From Chloroflexi bacterium UBA4733 (GTDB taxonomy: Bacteria; Chloroflexota; UBA4733), in the NCBI GenBank assembly GCA_002404055.1, contig DHIZ01000066.1, forward strand, positions 1 to 12,665: DNA of 12,665 bases. The letters are read 5' to 3'. The notes beneath the pieces are model-generated. The model was given only the letters and a program-made list of their open reading frames with translations, was not told where the DNA came from and ran no database searches. Made by a program: the position numbers and the translations under genes. Positions 6,927-12,665 of the stretch are shown piece by piece. The first letter of the stretch is position 1. Each line of letters begins with the position of its first letter.

Positions 6927-8150
6927 GTGATTGAGACCTTGGCAGAAGCGGTCCAGCAACCCGCTGCCCCAAGCTTCCGTGACCTGATCACCTACGTGCG
7001 GCCTAAGCCGGAAGAGAGCAAGTGGCTGGATATTCCCTGGCAAACCGACCTCTGGGAGGGGCGGCGTCTGGCGATGGCGGAGGGGAAACCGATCTTCCTC
7101 TGGGCCATGAACGGCAACCCACTCGGCTGTACTTGAAACAATGGCGTGGCCGGCCGTGAGCTGGCTTTCAGTGATCCCGAGGTCATCCGCCTGGCGTCCG
7201 AGCGCTTCGTCCCCATCGCCGAAAATGTTTCCCCGCTGCAGTGGCAACAGGATGCCGAAGGTGAGTTCTTCCGGCTGGTGGCGGAGCAGGGCCACTACGC
7301 CGGGCGCACCTTCCCGACCAGCACCCGGCAGGGCTACTACGCCTTCACCGCCGATGGCACGCTGCTGGCCGCGCGCAACTCGCGCGATCCGCGGCAGATG
7401 GAAGACATGATGCTGACGGCGTTGCGGCGCTGGACAGTGCTGATGGATGGCGATGCGGCCGCCACGCCGGCGGAGTTGCCGGACTTCACCCCGGCGCAGC
7501 CCAGCCGCTACCCGGAAGGCGGGCTGATTCTGCAGTTGGCAACACGAGACCTGCCGCGCCAGGTGGACACGCGGCCCGACGACTGGCGCAAGAACGCCTG
7601 GAACCTCGACTACGCCTGGTTCACGCCTGACGAGGCGCGCGGACTGGTACCCGCTTCGCACGTACTCGGCAGCCGACAGCCCGCACCCCAGTCCGTGCTG
7701 CGCCGGCTGGCCCGCTTCCACCTGCGCGACTTCGTGCGCGGCGAGCCGCCATCCTGGCCGGAGGAGGCGATCCGCCAGATGGAGTTAGAGACGACGGTCA
7801 CGGGCATCTCCGGCCCACGGCAGCAACTGGTGCAGTTGGCGCTCCACGGCGCCATTCGCCTGGAGTGGGAATGGCGCTGGCTGGATCGCTACCGCGATGA
7901 GGAGCGCGCTTCCGAGACCGGGCTTGACCTCACGCTCACCGGTGAAGCGACCTGGGACGCGGAGAGCGACCACTTCATCGCCTTCGACATGCTGGCCGCC
8001 GGTCCGCGCTGGGGGACCAGCCAGCACAACAACCGCAGCGACGACATGGGTCCGGCGCCTGTCGGCATTACCTTCACGCTCGCCGGTAACGAGCCGCGCG
8101 ACCGCACCCCACCCCACACCGTCTCGCACCGGGGGTATTTTGGCAGCTAG
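6927..8150 (+). CDS. thioredoxin-like protein, candidate selenoprotein (TGA at 7134-7136 read as Sec)
   Basis: One frame runs from GTG 6927 to TAG 8150 (407 codons), interrupted only by TGA at codon 70. Before it: GKPIFLWAMNGNPLGCT. After it, in the same frame: NNGVAGRELAFSDPEVIR and SERFVPIAEN. The fold elements of a thioredoxin-like domain thus lie on both sides of the TGA. The first strand ends in the redox site, C68-T69-U70, and the next helix and strand follow. Later elements include QDAEGEFFRLVAEQGHYAG, TSTRQGYYAFTADGTLLA and a roughly 240-residue C-terminal region I do not recognise, rich in Trp and acidic residues. A Cys-x-Sec pair would suit a thiol redox role; the substrate is unknown. 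A SECIS-like hairpin follows at 7149-7165. If Sec is not inserted, only a 69-residue fragment is made. Recoding requires selA, selB, selC and selD elsewhere in the genome. The gene is followed by the nested palindrome at 8160. Confidence 0.72.
7149..7165 (+). promoter_or_regulatory. SECIS-like hairpin after the in-frame TGA
   Basis: GCCGGC (7149-7154) pairs with GCTGGC (7160-7165), with one G-U pair, leaving the 5-nt loop CGTGA. The loop has a G in second position, 20 nt after the TGA. This fits the known bacterial SECIS pattern: a short stem and a small loop with a G in its first two positions, about 16-37 nt from the UGA. It lies inside the coding region, as bacterial SECIS elements do. Confidence 0.6.
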
Positions 8151-8159
8151 CAGAACAAC

Positions 8160-8291
8160 GTGGGGCCGCGACTGCGGGCCCACTGCGGTGGGCACCCCCG
8201 GCCAAGTTACGAGGGCGACTGCGGTCGCACGGGGCTTCTGGCACCGCAGTGCCCCCCGTCCTTTGGCCGCAGACCGCAGTCGCGGCCCCAC
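8160..8291. repeat. 132-nt nested palindromic element with five ACTGCGG(T)-type cores
   Basis: The outer arms 8160-8177 and 8274-8291 are perfect 18-nt inverted copies (GTGGGGCCGCGACTGCGG and its complement). Directly inside is hairpin 8178-8193 (GCCCAC-tgcg-GTGGGC). A second stem pairs GGCCAA (8200-8205) with TTGGCC (8263-8268). It encloses hairpin 8215-8228 (GCGAC-tgcg-GTCGC) and a bulged stem ACGGGG (8229-8234) with CCCCGT (8254-8259), capped by GGCAC-cgca-GTGCC (8240-8253). ACTGCGGT or its complement occurs at 8182, 8218, 8243 and 8273, with a one-base variant at 8171. It fills nearly all of the 173 bp between the selenoprotein candidate and the histidine-phosphatase-fold gene. The structure could be a dispersed palindromic repeat, a structured RNA or a bidirectional terminator. 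Confidence 0.85.
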
Positions 8292-8323
8292 CCAAGATAC
8301 CTTCACCGAAGATAAGGAACACT

Positions 8324-8986
8324 GTGGCCGATACCCTTGATCCCTCGCTCCTGCCCCAGGAGACCCGCGTCATTCTCGTGCGCCACGCGCGCCCGCGGGT
8401 GCTGCTGGCTCGACCTGCCCAGGAGTGGGAGTTGAGCACGGCAGGCCGGGACGCCGCCGACCGCCTGTGTGCGCTGGCCCTCTTCGAGCGTGCGACGGGC
8501 TACTTCGCCGGACCGGAACCGAAGATGCGGGCGACACTGGCGGCCGTCGCCGCTGAGCGCGGGCTCACGGTGGAAACAGCTGCCGCCTTCGCCGAAAGCC
8601 AGTCCGGCGCCTGGTTGGCCGACGCTCAGTTTCTCGCCACCGTCGGTCGCTTCTTTACCACCCCGGACGAGCCGCCGGCAGCCGACTGGGAACCGGCCGC
8701 CGTGGCCACCGCCCGCTTCGCCGCCGGCATCGACGGGCTGCGCGTCCACTACGGCCCGGTCGCCTCGCCAGGGCACGTCAACCCGGGGACGTTCGCTGTC
8801 GCGTCCGGCGGCCGCGTGCTCACGGCCTACCTCGCTTCCCTCTTGAACTACAGCCCCGAAGCCGCCTTCCAGGTCTGGCGCCGCTTGCGCATGCCGGATG
8901 TCGCCGTGGTGGAGTTCTCTCCCCACGCCGCGCCCAGGCTGGTGATCCCCTTCGGCGTATTGGCTGCGGGTGTTCCAGCCGGCTAA
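8324..8986 (+). CDS. histidine phosphatase (phosphoglycerate mutase-like) superfamily protein, second His missing
   Basis: This 220-residue protein opens with the family hallmark VILVRHARPRV (16-26), in which H21 would be the phosphate-accepting His. FAGPEPKMRATLAAVA (61-76) matches the segment that usually reads SPLxRAxxTA. The second catalytic site normally reads VSHGGVI. Here it is AVASGGRVLTAYLASLL, with S161 where the His should be. The enzyme may therefore be inactive or altered, perhaps acting as a binding protein. The GTG start at 8324 has AAGGA 5 nt upstream; the longer open frame from 8249 would begin inside the palindromic element. It ends only 2 bp from the end of the convergent gene on the other strand, leaving no room for a terminator. 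Confidence 0.75.
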   Translation: MADTLDPSLLPQETRVILVRHARPRVLLARPAQEWELSTAGRDAADRLCALALFERATGYFAGPEPKMRATLAAVAAERGLTVETAAAFAESQSGAWLADAQFLATVGRFFTTPDEPPAADWEPAAVATARFAAGIDGLRVHYGPVASPGHVNPGTFAVASGGRVLTAYLASLLNYSPEAAFQVWRRLRMPDVAVVEFSPHAAPRLVIPFGVLAAGVPAG

Positions 8987-8988
8987 CG

Positions 8989-10188
8989 TCACGACGCCAG
9001 CACCTCGTAGCGCACCGTCAGCGACTCGCCGCAAGCGTCGGCCAAAGCGCGGCGGACGAGCGGATCGAAGCGCCGCGCCAGTTGCTCGGCGCTGATCTGG
9101 TCGGGTACGCCGACCACCGCCTCACCGGCGGACCGGCTCACCAGGCGGGTGCGCGCCAACCAGCGCGAAAAGTTTGCCGGCACCATCTGCTCCCGCAGAT
9201 CGTCGAGGGTGGCGTGCCAGACACCGACCAATCCCGTCGGCGCTGCTTCCAGCACCGGTTGCCTCACCGGCGCCAGACGGCTGACCGGAGTGGCCTTGCT
9301 CACGGTCCCGTGGGCGGATTGTTTCGGGGCCGCTTCGGCATCCGCCGCTGCATAGCGGTCCAGCACGTGCCGAAGTGTCGCCACGTCAACTGCCGCGCCT
9401 TGCTTCTGGCTCATGTCGACCAACGCCGCCGCAACCCACTCCAGGCCAGTTGCCGGCGGTGTAGCGCAAGCCGCCAGCGAAGCAGCGTAGGCCACACTTT
9501 CAGCCAGAACCGCCTGTTCCGCGGTTGTCAGGTTCCGCTCCGCTATTGTGACAAAGAGGTCCAACAATTCGGCGAAGGCTTCCTGGTTGGCGAGCCCTTC
9601 CCCGTCTGTTTGGATGGTGTTTGCATGAACGGGGTCTTCTTTGGGTGACAGCAGCGACCGGGGGCCGGTGGCAGGCATGGCTCCCGTTGGGGTGACGGTG
9701 TCGCCATCGGCGGGGGTGACAACCGTGTCCATGGGAGGGGTGACGGATATGTCACCGGGGGCAGTGCGCGAACGAGTGCGCCGCACGATGGCAGGCGCGG
9801 CGCTGGGATCGAGTGCGCCATCGGCGCGGGCGGCGTTGACCACGGCGCGGATCAGCGGGGAATAGTCGAACTCGTTGGTGGTCTGGCTGCCATCGGGCAG
9901 GAAGCGCTCGATCACGCGCAGGAAGCCTTTGCCCTCCAGCGACTCGACATAGCGCTTGGCCTGCCGCACCGAGATGCCCATACGGGCGGCGATAGTGCGC
10001 AGCGAGGGGTAGGGGTCGCGGTCCGACCACCAGTGCTGCCAGACGTGGATGGTGAAGAGCAATTCAGGTCCCGTCAGGCCCAGGGGCACGTAGTAGTTGA
10101 GCACGAGGTTAGGGATGGCGGTGTGCCCGCGGGCCAGGATCTCCTCGCCGAAGCGCACGCTCAACCGGTACCCGTCGTGTTCGCTCAC
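8989..10188 (-). CDS. winged-helix protein with C-terminal DnaA-N-like domain (replication-type regulator)
   Basis: This 399-residue protein has three parts. At about 20-112 is a winged helix of the kind found in replication initiators and DnaD-type proteins: IPNLVLNYYVPLGLTGPELL, then YPSLRTIAARMGISVRQAKR and SLEGKGFLRVIER. A linker of about 85 residues rich in Pro, Thr and Ala follows, then a helical stretch (about 205-280). The last 77 residues (323-399; VWHATLDDLREQMVPANFSR, VGVPDQISAEQLARRFDPLV, GESLTVRYEV) match the pattern of the DnaA N-terminal domain. In DnaA that domain binds DnaB/DnaD-type partners and the initiator itself. A role in replication or copy control of the chromosome or of an integrated element is inferred. 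The GTG start at 10188 has GGAGG 6 nt upstream. It lies 149 bp downstream of the XRE regulator on the same strand. Confidence 0.75.
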   Translation of the reverse strand: MSEHDGYRLSVRFGEEILARGHTAIPNLVLNYYVPLGLTGPELLFTIHVWQHWWSDRDPYPSLRTIAARMGISVRQAKRYVESLEGKGFLRVIERFLPDGSQTTNEFDYSPLIRAVVNAARADGALDPSAAPAIVRRTRSRTAPGDISVTPPMDTVVTPADGDTVTPTGAMPATGPRSLLSPKEDPVHANTIQTDGEGLANQEAFAELLDLFVTIAERNLTTAEQAVLAESVAYAASLAACATPPATGLEWVAAALVDMSQKQGAAVDVATLRHVLDRYAAADAEAAPKQSAHGTVSKATPVSRLAPVRQPVLEAAPTGLVGVWHATLDDLREQMVPANFSRWLARTRLVSRSAGEAVVGVPDQISAEQLARRFDPLVRRALADACGESLTVRYEVLAS

Positions 10189-10337
10189 GGTTTGCCTCCC
10201 TCGTCCCTCTGCCGAAACCGTATCAAGCGTGCGATCCCTGCCGCTGTTGCCACATAGCAGTATTTCCGCATCTGGCGGGGTGTGCTATGGCGGAGCGGCG
10301 ACCAATTGCTCCTGCGAGTCACTATCGTCTCCAGTCA

Positions 10338-10718
10338 TTACTCATTTGCAATGGCTGCCGGGCGCCAGCGGTGAACGAGGAGTGCGACGATGCGGCGCAG
10401 GTCGGCACGCTCGCTCGGCGGGATGCTTAGATCGCCCAGCACGTCGGCCAGCAGTACGATGGTGGGATCGAGCGCTCCCAGCCGCTCCAGGGCCGCTGGC
10501 AGGCCATTTCCGGCCACAACGAGGGCATCGGTCTGACTCGCGTCGAGCCCCAGCGCTGTGGCAAATTTGCGGATCAGGGCGACATCGGGCGCTTGCCGCT
10601 CGCCGCGTTCCAGGCGGTTGACGTAGCTGGCGTCGACGCCCGCCGCCTTCGCCAGGGCGTGCTGCGACAGCCCGACCCGCTGCCGCACCGCCGCCAGTTG
10701 CTCTCCGAACGTTGCCAT
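10338..10718 (-). CDS. XRE family helix-turn-helix regulator
   Basis: This 126-residue protein has a standard Cro/C1-type DNA-binding domain at about 4-60: FGEQLAAVRQRVGLSQHALA, KAAGVDASYVNRLERGER, QAPDVALIRKFATALGLDA. A helical C-terminal half of about 60 residues (PAALERLGALDPTIVLLADV, SERADLRRIVALLVHRW) probably mediates dimerisation. The start has GGAAGG about 9 nt upstream. Overlapping inverted repeats 20-37 bp upstream of the ATG suggest autoregulation. The DnaA-N-like gene follows on the same strand after 149 bp and may be part of the same transcript or a target. Confidence 0.88.
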   Translation of the reverse strand: MATFGEQLAAVRQRVGLSQHALAKAAGVDASYVNRLERGERQAPDVALIRKFATALGLDASQTDALVVAGNGLPAALERLGALDPTIVLLADVLGDLSIPPSERADLRRIVALLVHRWRPAAIANE

Positions 10719-10738
10719 GCCGACCGCCTTCCCGCTAT

Positions 10739-10755
10739 CAATGCCATTGCGGCAT
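10739..10755. promoter_or_regulatory. candidate operator upstream of the XRE gene
   Basis: Two overlapping dyads are present: CAATG-c-CATTG (10739-10749) and ATGCC-attgc-GGCAT (10741-10745 with 10751-10755). They lie 20-37 bp before the XRE start codon, where an autorepressor would bind. Confidence 0.42.
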
Positions 10756-11174
10756 CGTAACTGGACTGAGGGTGGGCCGATAGGGAGTAGGGCGGGGAGT
10801 TATGCCACAACGGCACCAGCGCAACTCGGATGACGGCGGTGATCAGCACGGCCGATGCCGGATTTGCATCACATCCTGGTACCTGGTGGGGAGCCAGGTT
10901 CTGGCCGAGCTTTTTGCCGCGCCGGGGTTGCGGAGTGCGCCGCAAAGTTTTGCGTGGCGAGGGAAGGGCATTAGTAAATCGGCTACAGGGCCGCGATTGC
11001 GATCGGCGGCCTTGCACTCCAGGGTACAAACGTCGTTCGCTTTCAACCGACTACTTTGCGTCACACCCGGCGTCGAGCGAGACCCGCCGAGTGCCGTGCT
11101 ATACTCGCCACGCCTCAGCGCCCGTGCTCGGGCAGCGGGGCCATCTCAGGTCGTGACATACGAGGAGACCGAAC
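10756..11174. other. 419-bp intergenic stretch with several palindromes
   Basis: No convincing gene was found in either direction. It holds overlapping inverted repeats TTGCGG-n6-CCGCAA (10928-10945) and CGCAAA-gt-TTTGCG (10941-10954), and a GGCCGC/GCGGCC stem around 10988-11010. It also holds a TATACT box near the right end. Mixed-frame peptides read through it on both strands without ribosome sites. It could be a control region for the UxuA-family gene to the right or the remains of a lost gene. Confidence 0.35.
11100..11105 (+). promoter_or_regulatory. possible -10 box for the copy-2 UxuA-family gene
   Basis: TATACT is a near-perfect -10 hexamer in GC-rich DNA, 70 nt before the GTG start. 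No good -35 hexamer lies at 16-18 nt, so an activator may be needed or the match may be chance. Confidence 0.4.
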
Positions 11175-12152
11175 GTGATCCAGATCGCCGAGTTCCTGTC
11201 TCCGCAGCGCTCGCCGCTGTGGAGCATGGTCAAGCAGTGCGGCCTTAATCATGTGGTTGGCGCGATGGACCTGCGACGGGGGGCAAGCAGCGTCCGGGAG
11301 GAGGCTCCCTGGAGCTATATGTCGCTCCTGCGGGCGAAGACCGCCTACGAGGACGCCGGCTTCGAGTTGGCGGTACTCGAGAGCCGGCCGCCGCTCAATA
11401 AGGCCAAGTTGGGGCTGCCGGGGCGCGACGAGGAGATCGCGACGGTGTGCGAGCTGATTCGCAACCTGGGCGCCCTGGGGGTCCCGGTCTGGTGCTATGA
11501 GTGGATGCCCGTCTTCAACTGGATGCGCACCTCGACCACGGTCCCGTCGCGCGGCGGGGCGTTGGCCACCGGCTACGACCACGCCCTGATGCAGAATGCG
11601 CCGCTCACCGAGTACGGCGTCGTGACGGAGGAGCAGCTCTGGGAGAACCTGCGCTACTTCCTGGAGATTGTGGTACCCGTGGCCGAGCAGGCGAACGTGA
11701 AGCTGGCGATGCATCCTGATGATCCGCCGCTCTCCCCCATCCGCGGCCTCGGGCGCATCATGCGCAGCGTCGAGAATTACCAGCGGCTGCTCGACCTCGT
11801 ACACAGCCCGGTCAACGGCATCACGCTTTGCCAGGGCAACTTCACGCTGATGACCGACGACCTGCCCGGCGTCATTCGCCACTTTGGCCGGCAGGGCAAG
11901 ATCTTCTTCGTCCACTTCCGCGACGTGCGCGGCACCCCGGAGAAGTTCGTCGAGACCTTCCACGACGACGGGCAGACCGACATGCTGGCCTGCATGCGGG
12001 CCTACCGCGAGATCGGCTTCGAGGGTGTCTGCCGACCAGACCACGTCCCGACGATGGAAGGCGATAGCAACGACCGCCCCTCTTACTCCAACATCGGGCG
12101 GCTCTTCGCCATCGGCTACCTCAAGGGGCTGCGGGAGGCGGTGTACGGCTAG
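11175..12152 (+). CDS. UxuA-family protein (mannonate dehydratase-like), copy 2
   Basis: This 325-residue TIM-barrel protein retains the mannonate dehydratase signatures: [10 protein letters not shown] (78-87), [10 protein letters not shown] (176-185), [11 protein letters not shown] (216-226), [11 protein letters not shown] (244-254) and [13 protein letters not shown] (286-298). H180, C219, H247 and D289/H290 are the likely metal and active-site residues. Known UxuA dehydrates D-mannonate to 2-keto-3-deoxygluconate. The RPDHVP and CQGNF forms here look closer to canonical UxuA than the DDHVP and CLGCW forms of copy 1. The start is GTG 11175 with GAGGAG about 7 nt upstream. No other uronate-pathway gene is nearby, so the substrate is uncertain. 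The element with 59-bp inverted repeats begins only 6 bp after the stop. Confidence 0.87.
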   Translation: MIQIAEFLSPQRSPLWSMVKQCGLNHVVGAMDLRRGASSVREEAPWSYMSLLRAKTAYEDAGFELAVLESRPPLNKAKLGLPGRDEEIATVCELIRNLGALGVPVWCYEWMPVFNWMRTSTTVPSRGGALATGYDHALMQNAPLTEYGVVTEEQLWENLRYFLEIVVPVAEQANVKLAMHPDDPPLSPIRGLGRIMRSVENYQRLLDLVHSPVNGITLCQGNFTLMTDDLPGVIRHFGRQGKIFFVHFRDVRGTPEKFVETFHDDGQTDMLACMRAYREIGFEGVCRPDHVPTMEGDSNDRPSYSNIGRLFAIGYLKGLREAVYG

Positions 12153-12158
12153 GCGGGG

Positions 12159-12217
12159 GCGGGGAGACCCCTTCCGGCTCGTACTACTCGCCAGGTTTCC
12201 CCCTGACGGGAGAAACC
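12159..12217 (+). repeat. left terminal inverted repeat of the 425-bp element
   Basis: Starts GCGGGGAGACCCCTTCC and ends GGGAGAAACC. It is identical to the complement of 12525-12583 at every base. Confidence 0.9.
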
Positions 12218-12524
12218 GATGCTGCACTTCGGGGGACGGTAGCTGACCGTCGGCTTGGGGGTGTCGGGCCGTCCCGCGTTGGCTGGCAACGTGCGAACTG
12301 CACGGGGAAACAGACAATGGTCCGTCGCGCGGATCAAGGTTCCGGGCGCGCCGACGCTGCACGCCTGGTAACGGCCACGCTTGCGCGCCATGCTCCGGCC
12401 TGGGGACGTCGATACGGCCCCTTCGACGGACCGGAGCATTGCCGTAGTACTCCACTCGAGCCACGCTCCGGTCCAACCCCAACGATACTATCCCATACGC
12501 AACCGTCCCCTGAATTGGAACCAA

Positions 12525-12583
12525 GGTTTCTCCCGTCAGGGGGAAACCTGGCGAGTAGTACGAGCCGGAAGGGGTCTCCCCGC
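12525..12583 (-). repeat. right terminal inverted repeat of the 425-bp element
   Basis: Exact complement of 12159-12217. The match stops on both sides at single mismatches, so these are the true ends of the identity. Confidence 0.9.
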
Positions 12584-12593
12584 ACCAGAAGTA

Positions 12594-12665
12594 TCAGCTA
12601 TTCGAGGGAGCAACATGCTGCTCGGGCGCCTGGGCGAGTCGCCAGGCTTCGTACTCGGCGCGGGC
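12594..12665 (-). CDS. possible 3' end of a gene on the minus strand (partial)
   Basis: Read on the minus strand from the window edge, 23 codons without a stop give ARAEYEAWRLAQAPEQHV and a short tail, ending in TGA at 12594-12596. The peptide looks like the helical C-terminus of a real protein, but it is too short to name. The same bases on the plus strand hold an ATG at 12615 with a GAGGGAG ribosome site (MLLGRLGESPGFVLGAG onward). Only one of the two readings can be right. Confidence 0.35.
   Translation of the reverse strand, partial: ARAEYEAWRLAQAPEQHVAPSNS
12615..12665 (+). CDS. alternative: 5' end of a gene on the plus strand (partial)
   Basis: The ATG at 12615 follows GAGGGAG by 4 nt and opens MLLGRLGESPGFVLGAG up to the window end, with a high proportion of G or C in third positions. 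It competes with the minus-strand reading of the same bases. I cannot decide between them from about 50 bases. Confidence 0.3.
   Translation, partial: MLLGRLGESPGFVLGAG

Larger units (their letters stand above)
12159..12583. mobile_element. 425-bp MITE-like element with perfect 59-bp terminal inverted repeats
   Basis: Bases 12159-12217 and 12525-12583 are perfect inverted copies over 59 bp, enclosing 307 bp with no transposase. Each arm ends inward in a hairpin of its own: GGTTTC and GAAACC flank CCC-tgac-GGG. The interior has further dyads: ATGCTCCGG (12390-12398) with CCGGAGCAT (12431-12439), and GGACCGGAGC (12428-12437) with GCTCCGGTCC (12465-12474). No target duplication was obvious at the flanks. 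Such a layout suits a non-autonomous transposon mobilised in trans. It may also act as a terminator for the gene that ends 6 bp before it. Confidence 0.75.

Noticed and set aside
6855..7721. Open frame of 288 codons on the minus strand over the selenoprotein candidate
   Set aside because: It is a shadow of the opposite frame, and no family pattern was seen. The plus strand has the strong ribosome site and the protein-like sequence.
7146..8150. Separate gene starting at the internal Met after the TGA
   Set aside because: No ribosome site precedes this position. The protein would lack the first part of its thioredoxin-like fold, and the upstream reading is in the same frame.
12194..12217. CRISPR-repeat-like sequence GGTTTC...GAAACC
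   Set aside because: Only two copies exist, in opposite orientation, as parts of the 59-bp inverted ends. There is no spacer array.
11115..12524. Long open frame of 469 codons on the minus strand over the copy-2 UxuA-family gene
   Set aside because: It is antisense to a clear family member and is explained by GC-rich codon bias. It has no domain-like sequence and runs through the inverted-repeat element.

Overview
The window is high-GC, gene-dense bacterial DNA. The gene mix suggests a Chloroflexota bacterium, perhaps a Thermomicrobia/Sphaerobacter-like lineage. The mix includes an Eis-like acetyltransferase, two divergent mannonate-dehydratase-family proteins, a HAAS-PadR pair, a winged-helix protein ending in a DnaA-N-like domain, and a thioredoxin-like gene with an apparent selenocysteine codon. 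The taxonomic placement is inference from gene content and composition; there is no rRNA or other marker gene here.

Layout, left to right. Positions 1-153 (-) hold the start of a frameshifted, transposase-like gene that runs off the edge. 274-1157 (-) is a two-gene unit: a 56-residue unknown protein overlaps by ATGA the start of an MNT-type nucleotidyltransferase. 1362-2714 (+) is the Eis-like GNAT acetyltransferase. 3004-4085 (+) is a HAAS-domain membrane protein overlapping a PadR repressor, with a good sigma-70 promoter just upstream. 4138-5175 (-) is a UxuA-family protein. 5345-5445 is an extended palindromic element in the divergent intergenic region. 5504-6638 (+) holds an orphan HigA-like antitoxin, a doubtful 51-residue reading frame, and a DUF5680-like gene broken at a run of eight G.

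6927-8150 (+) is the most striking gene. It is a thioredoxin-like open frame interrupted only by an in-frame TGA in a Gly-Cys-Thr-(TGA)-Asn-Asn-Gly context, and a SECIS-like hairpin follows about 20 nt downstream. It is read here as a selenoprotein with a Cys-Thr-Sec site. 8160-8291 is an intricate nested palindrome built around five copies of ACTGCGG(T)/ACCGCAGT. 8324-8986 (+) is a histidine-phosphatase-fold protein that appears to lack its second catalytic His. 8989-10188 (-) combines a winged-helix N-terminus with a DnaA-N-like C-terminus, and 10338-10718 (-) is an XRE regulator with a candidate operator. 11175-12152 (+) is a second, divergent UxuA-family protein. It is followed directly by a 425-bp MITE-like element (12159-12583) with perfect 59-bp terminal inverted repeats. 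The last about 70 bases hold the edge of another gene.

Two stretches show clear linked function: HAAS+PadR and nucleotidyltransferase+small protein. The rest looks like an accessory region: single genes, broken genes, and at least three palindromic or mobile elements between two paralogous sugar-acid dehydratase-family genes. The strongest novel candidates are the selenoprotein, the 132-nt nested palindrome and the 59-bp-TIR element.
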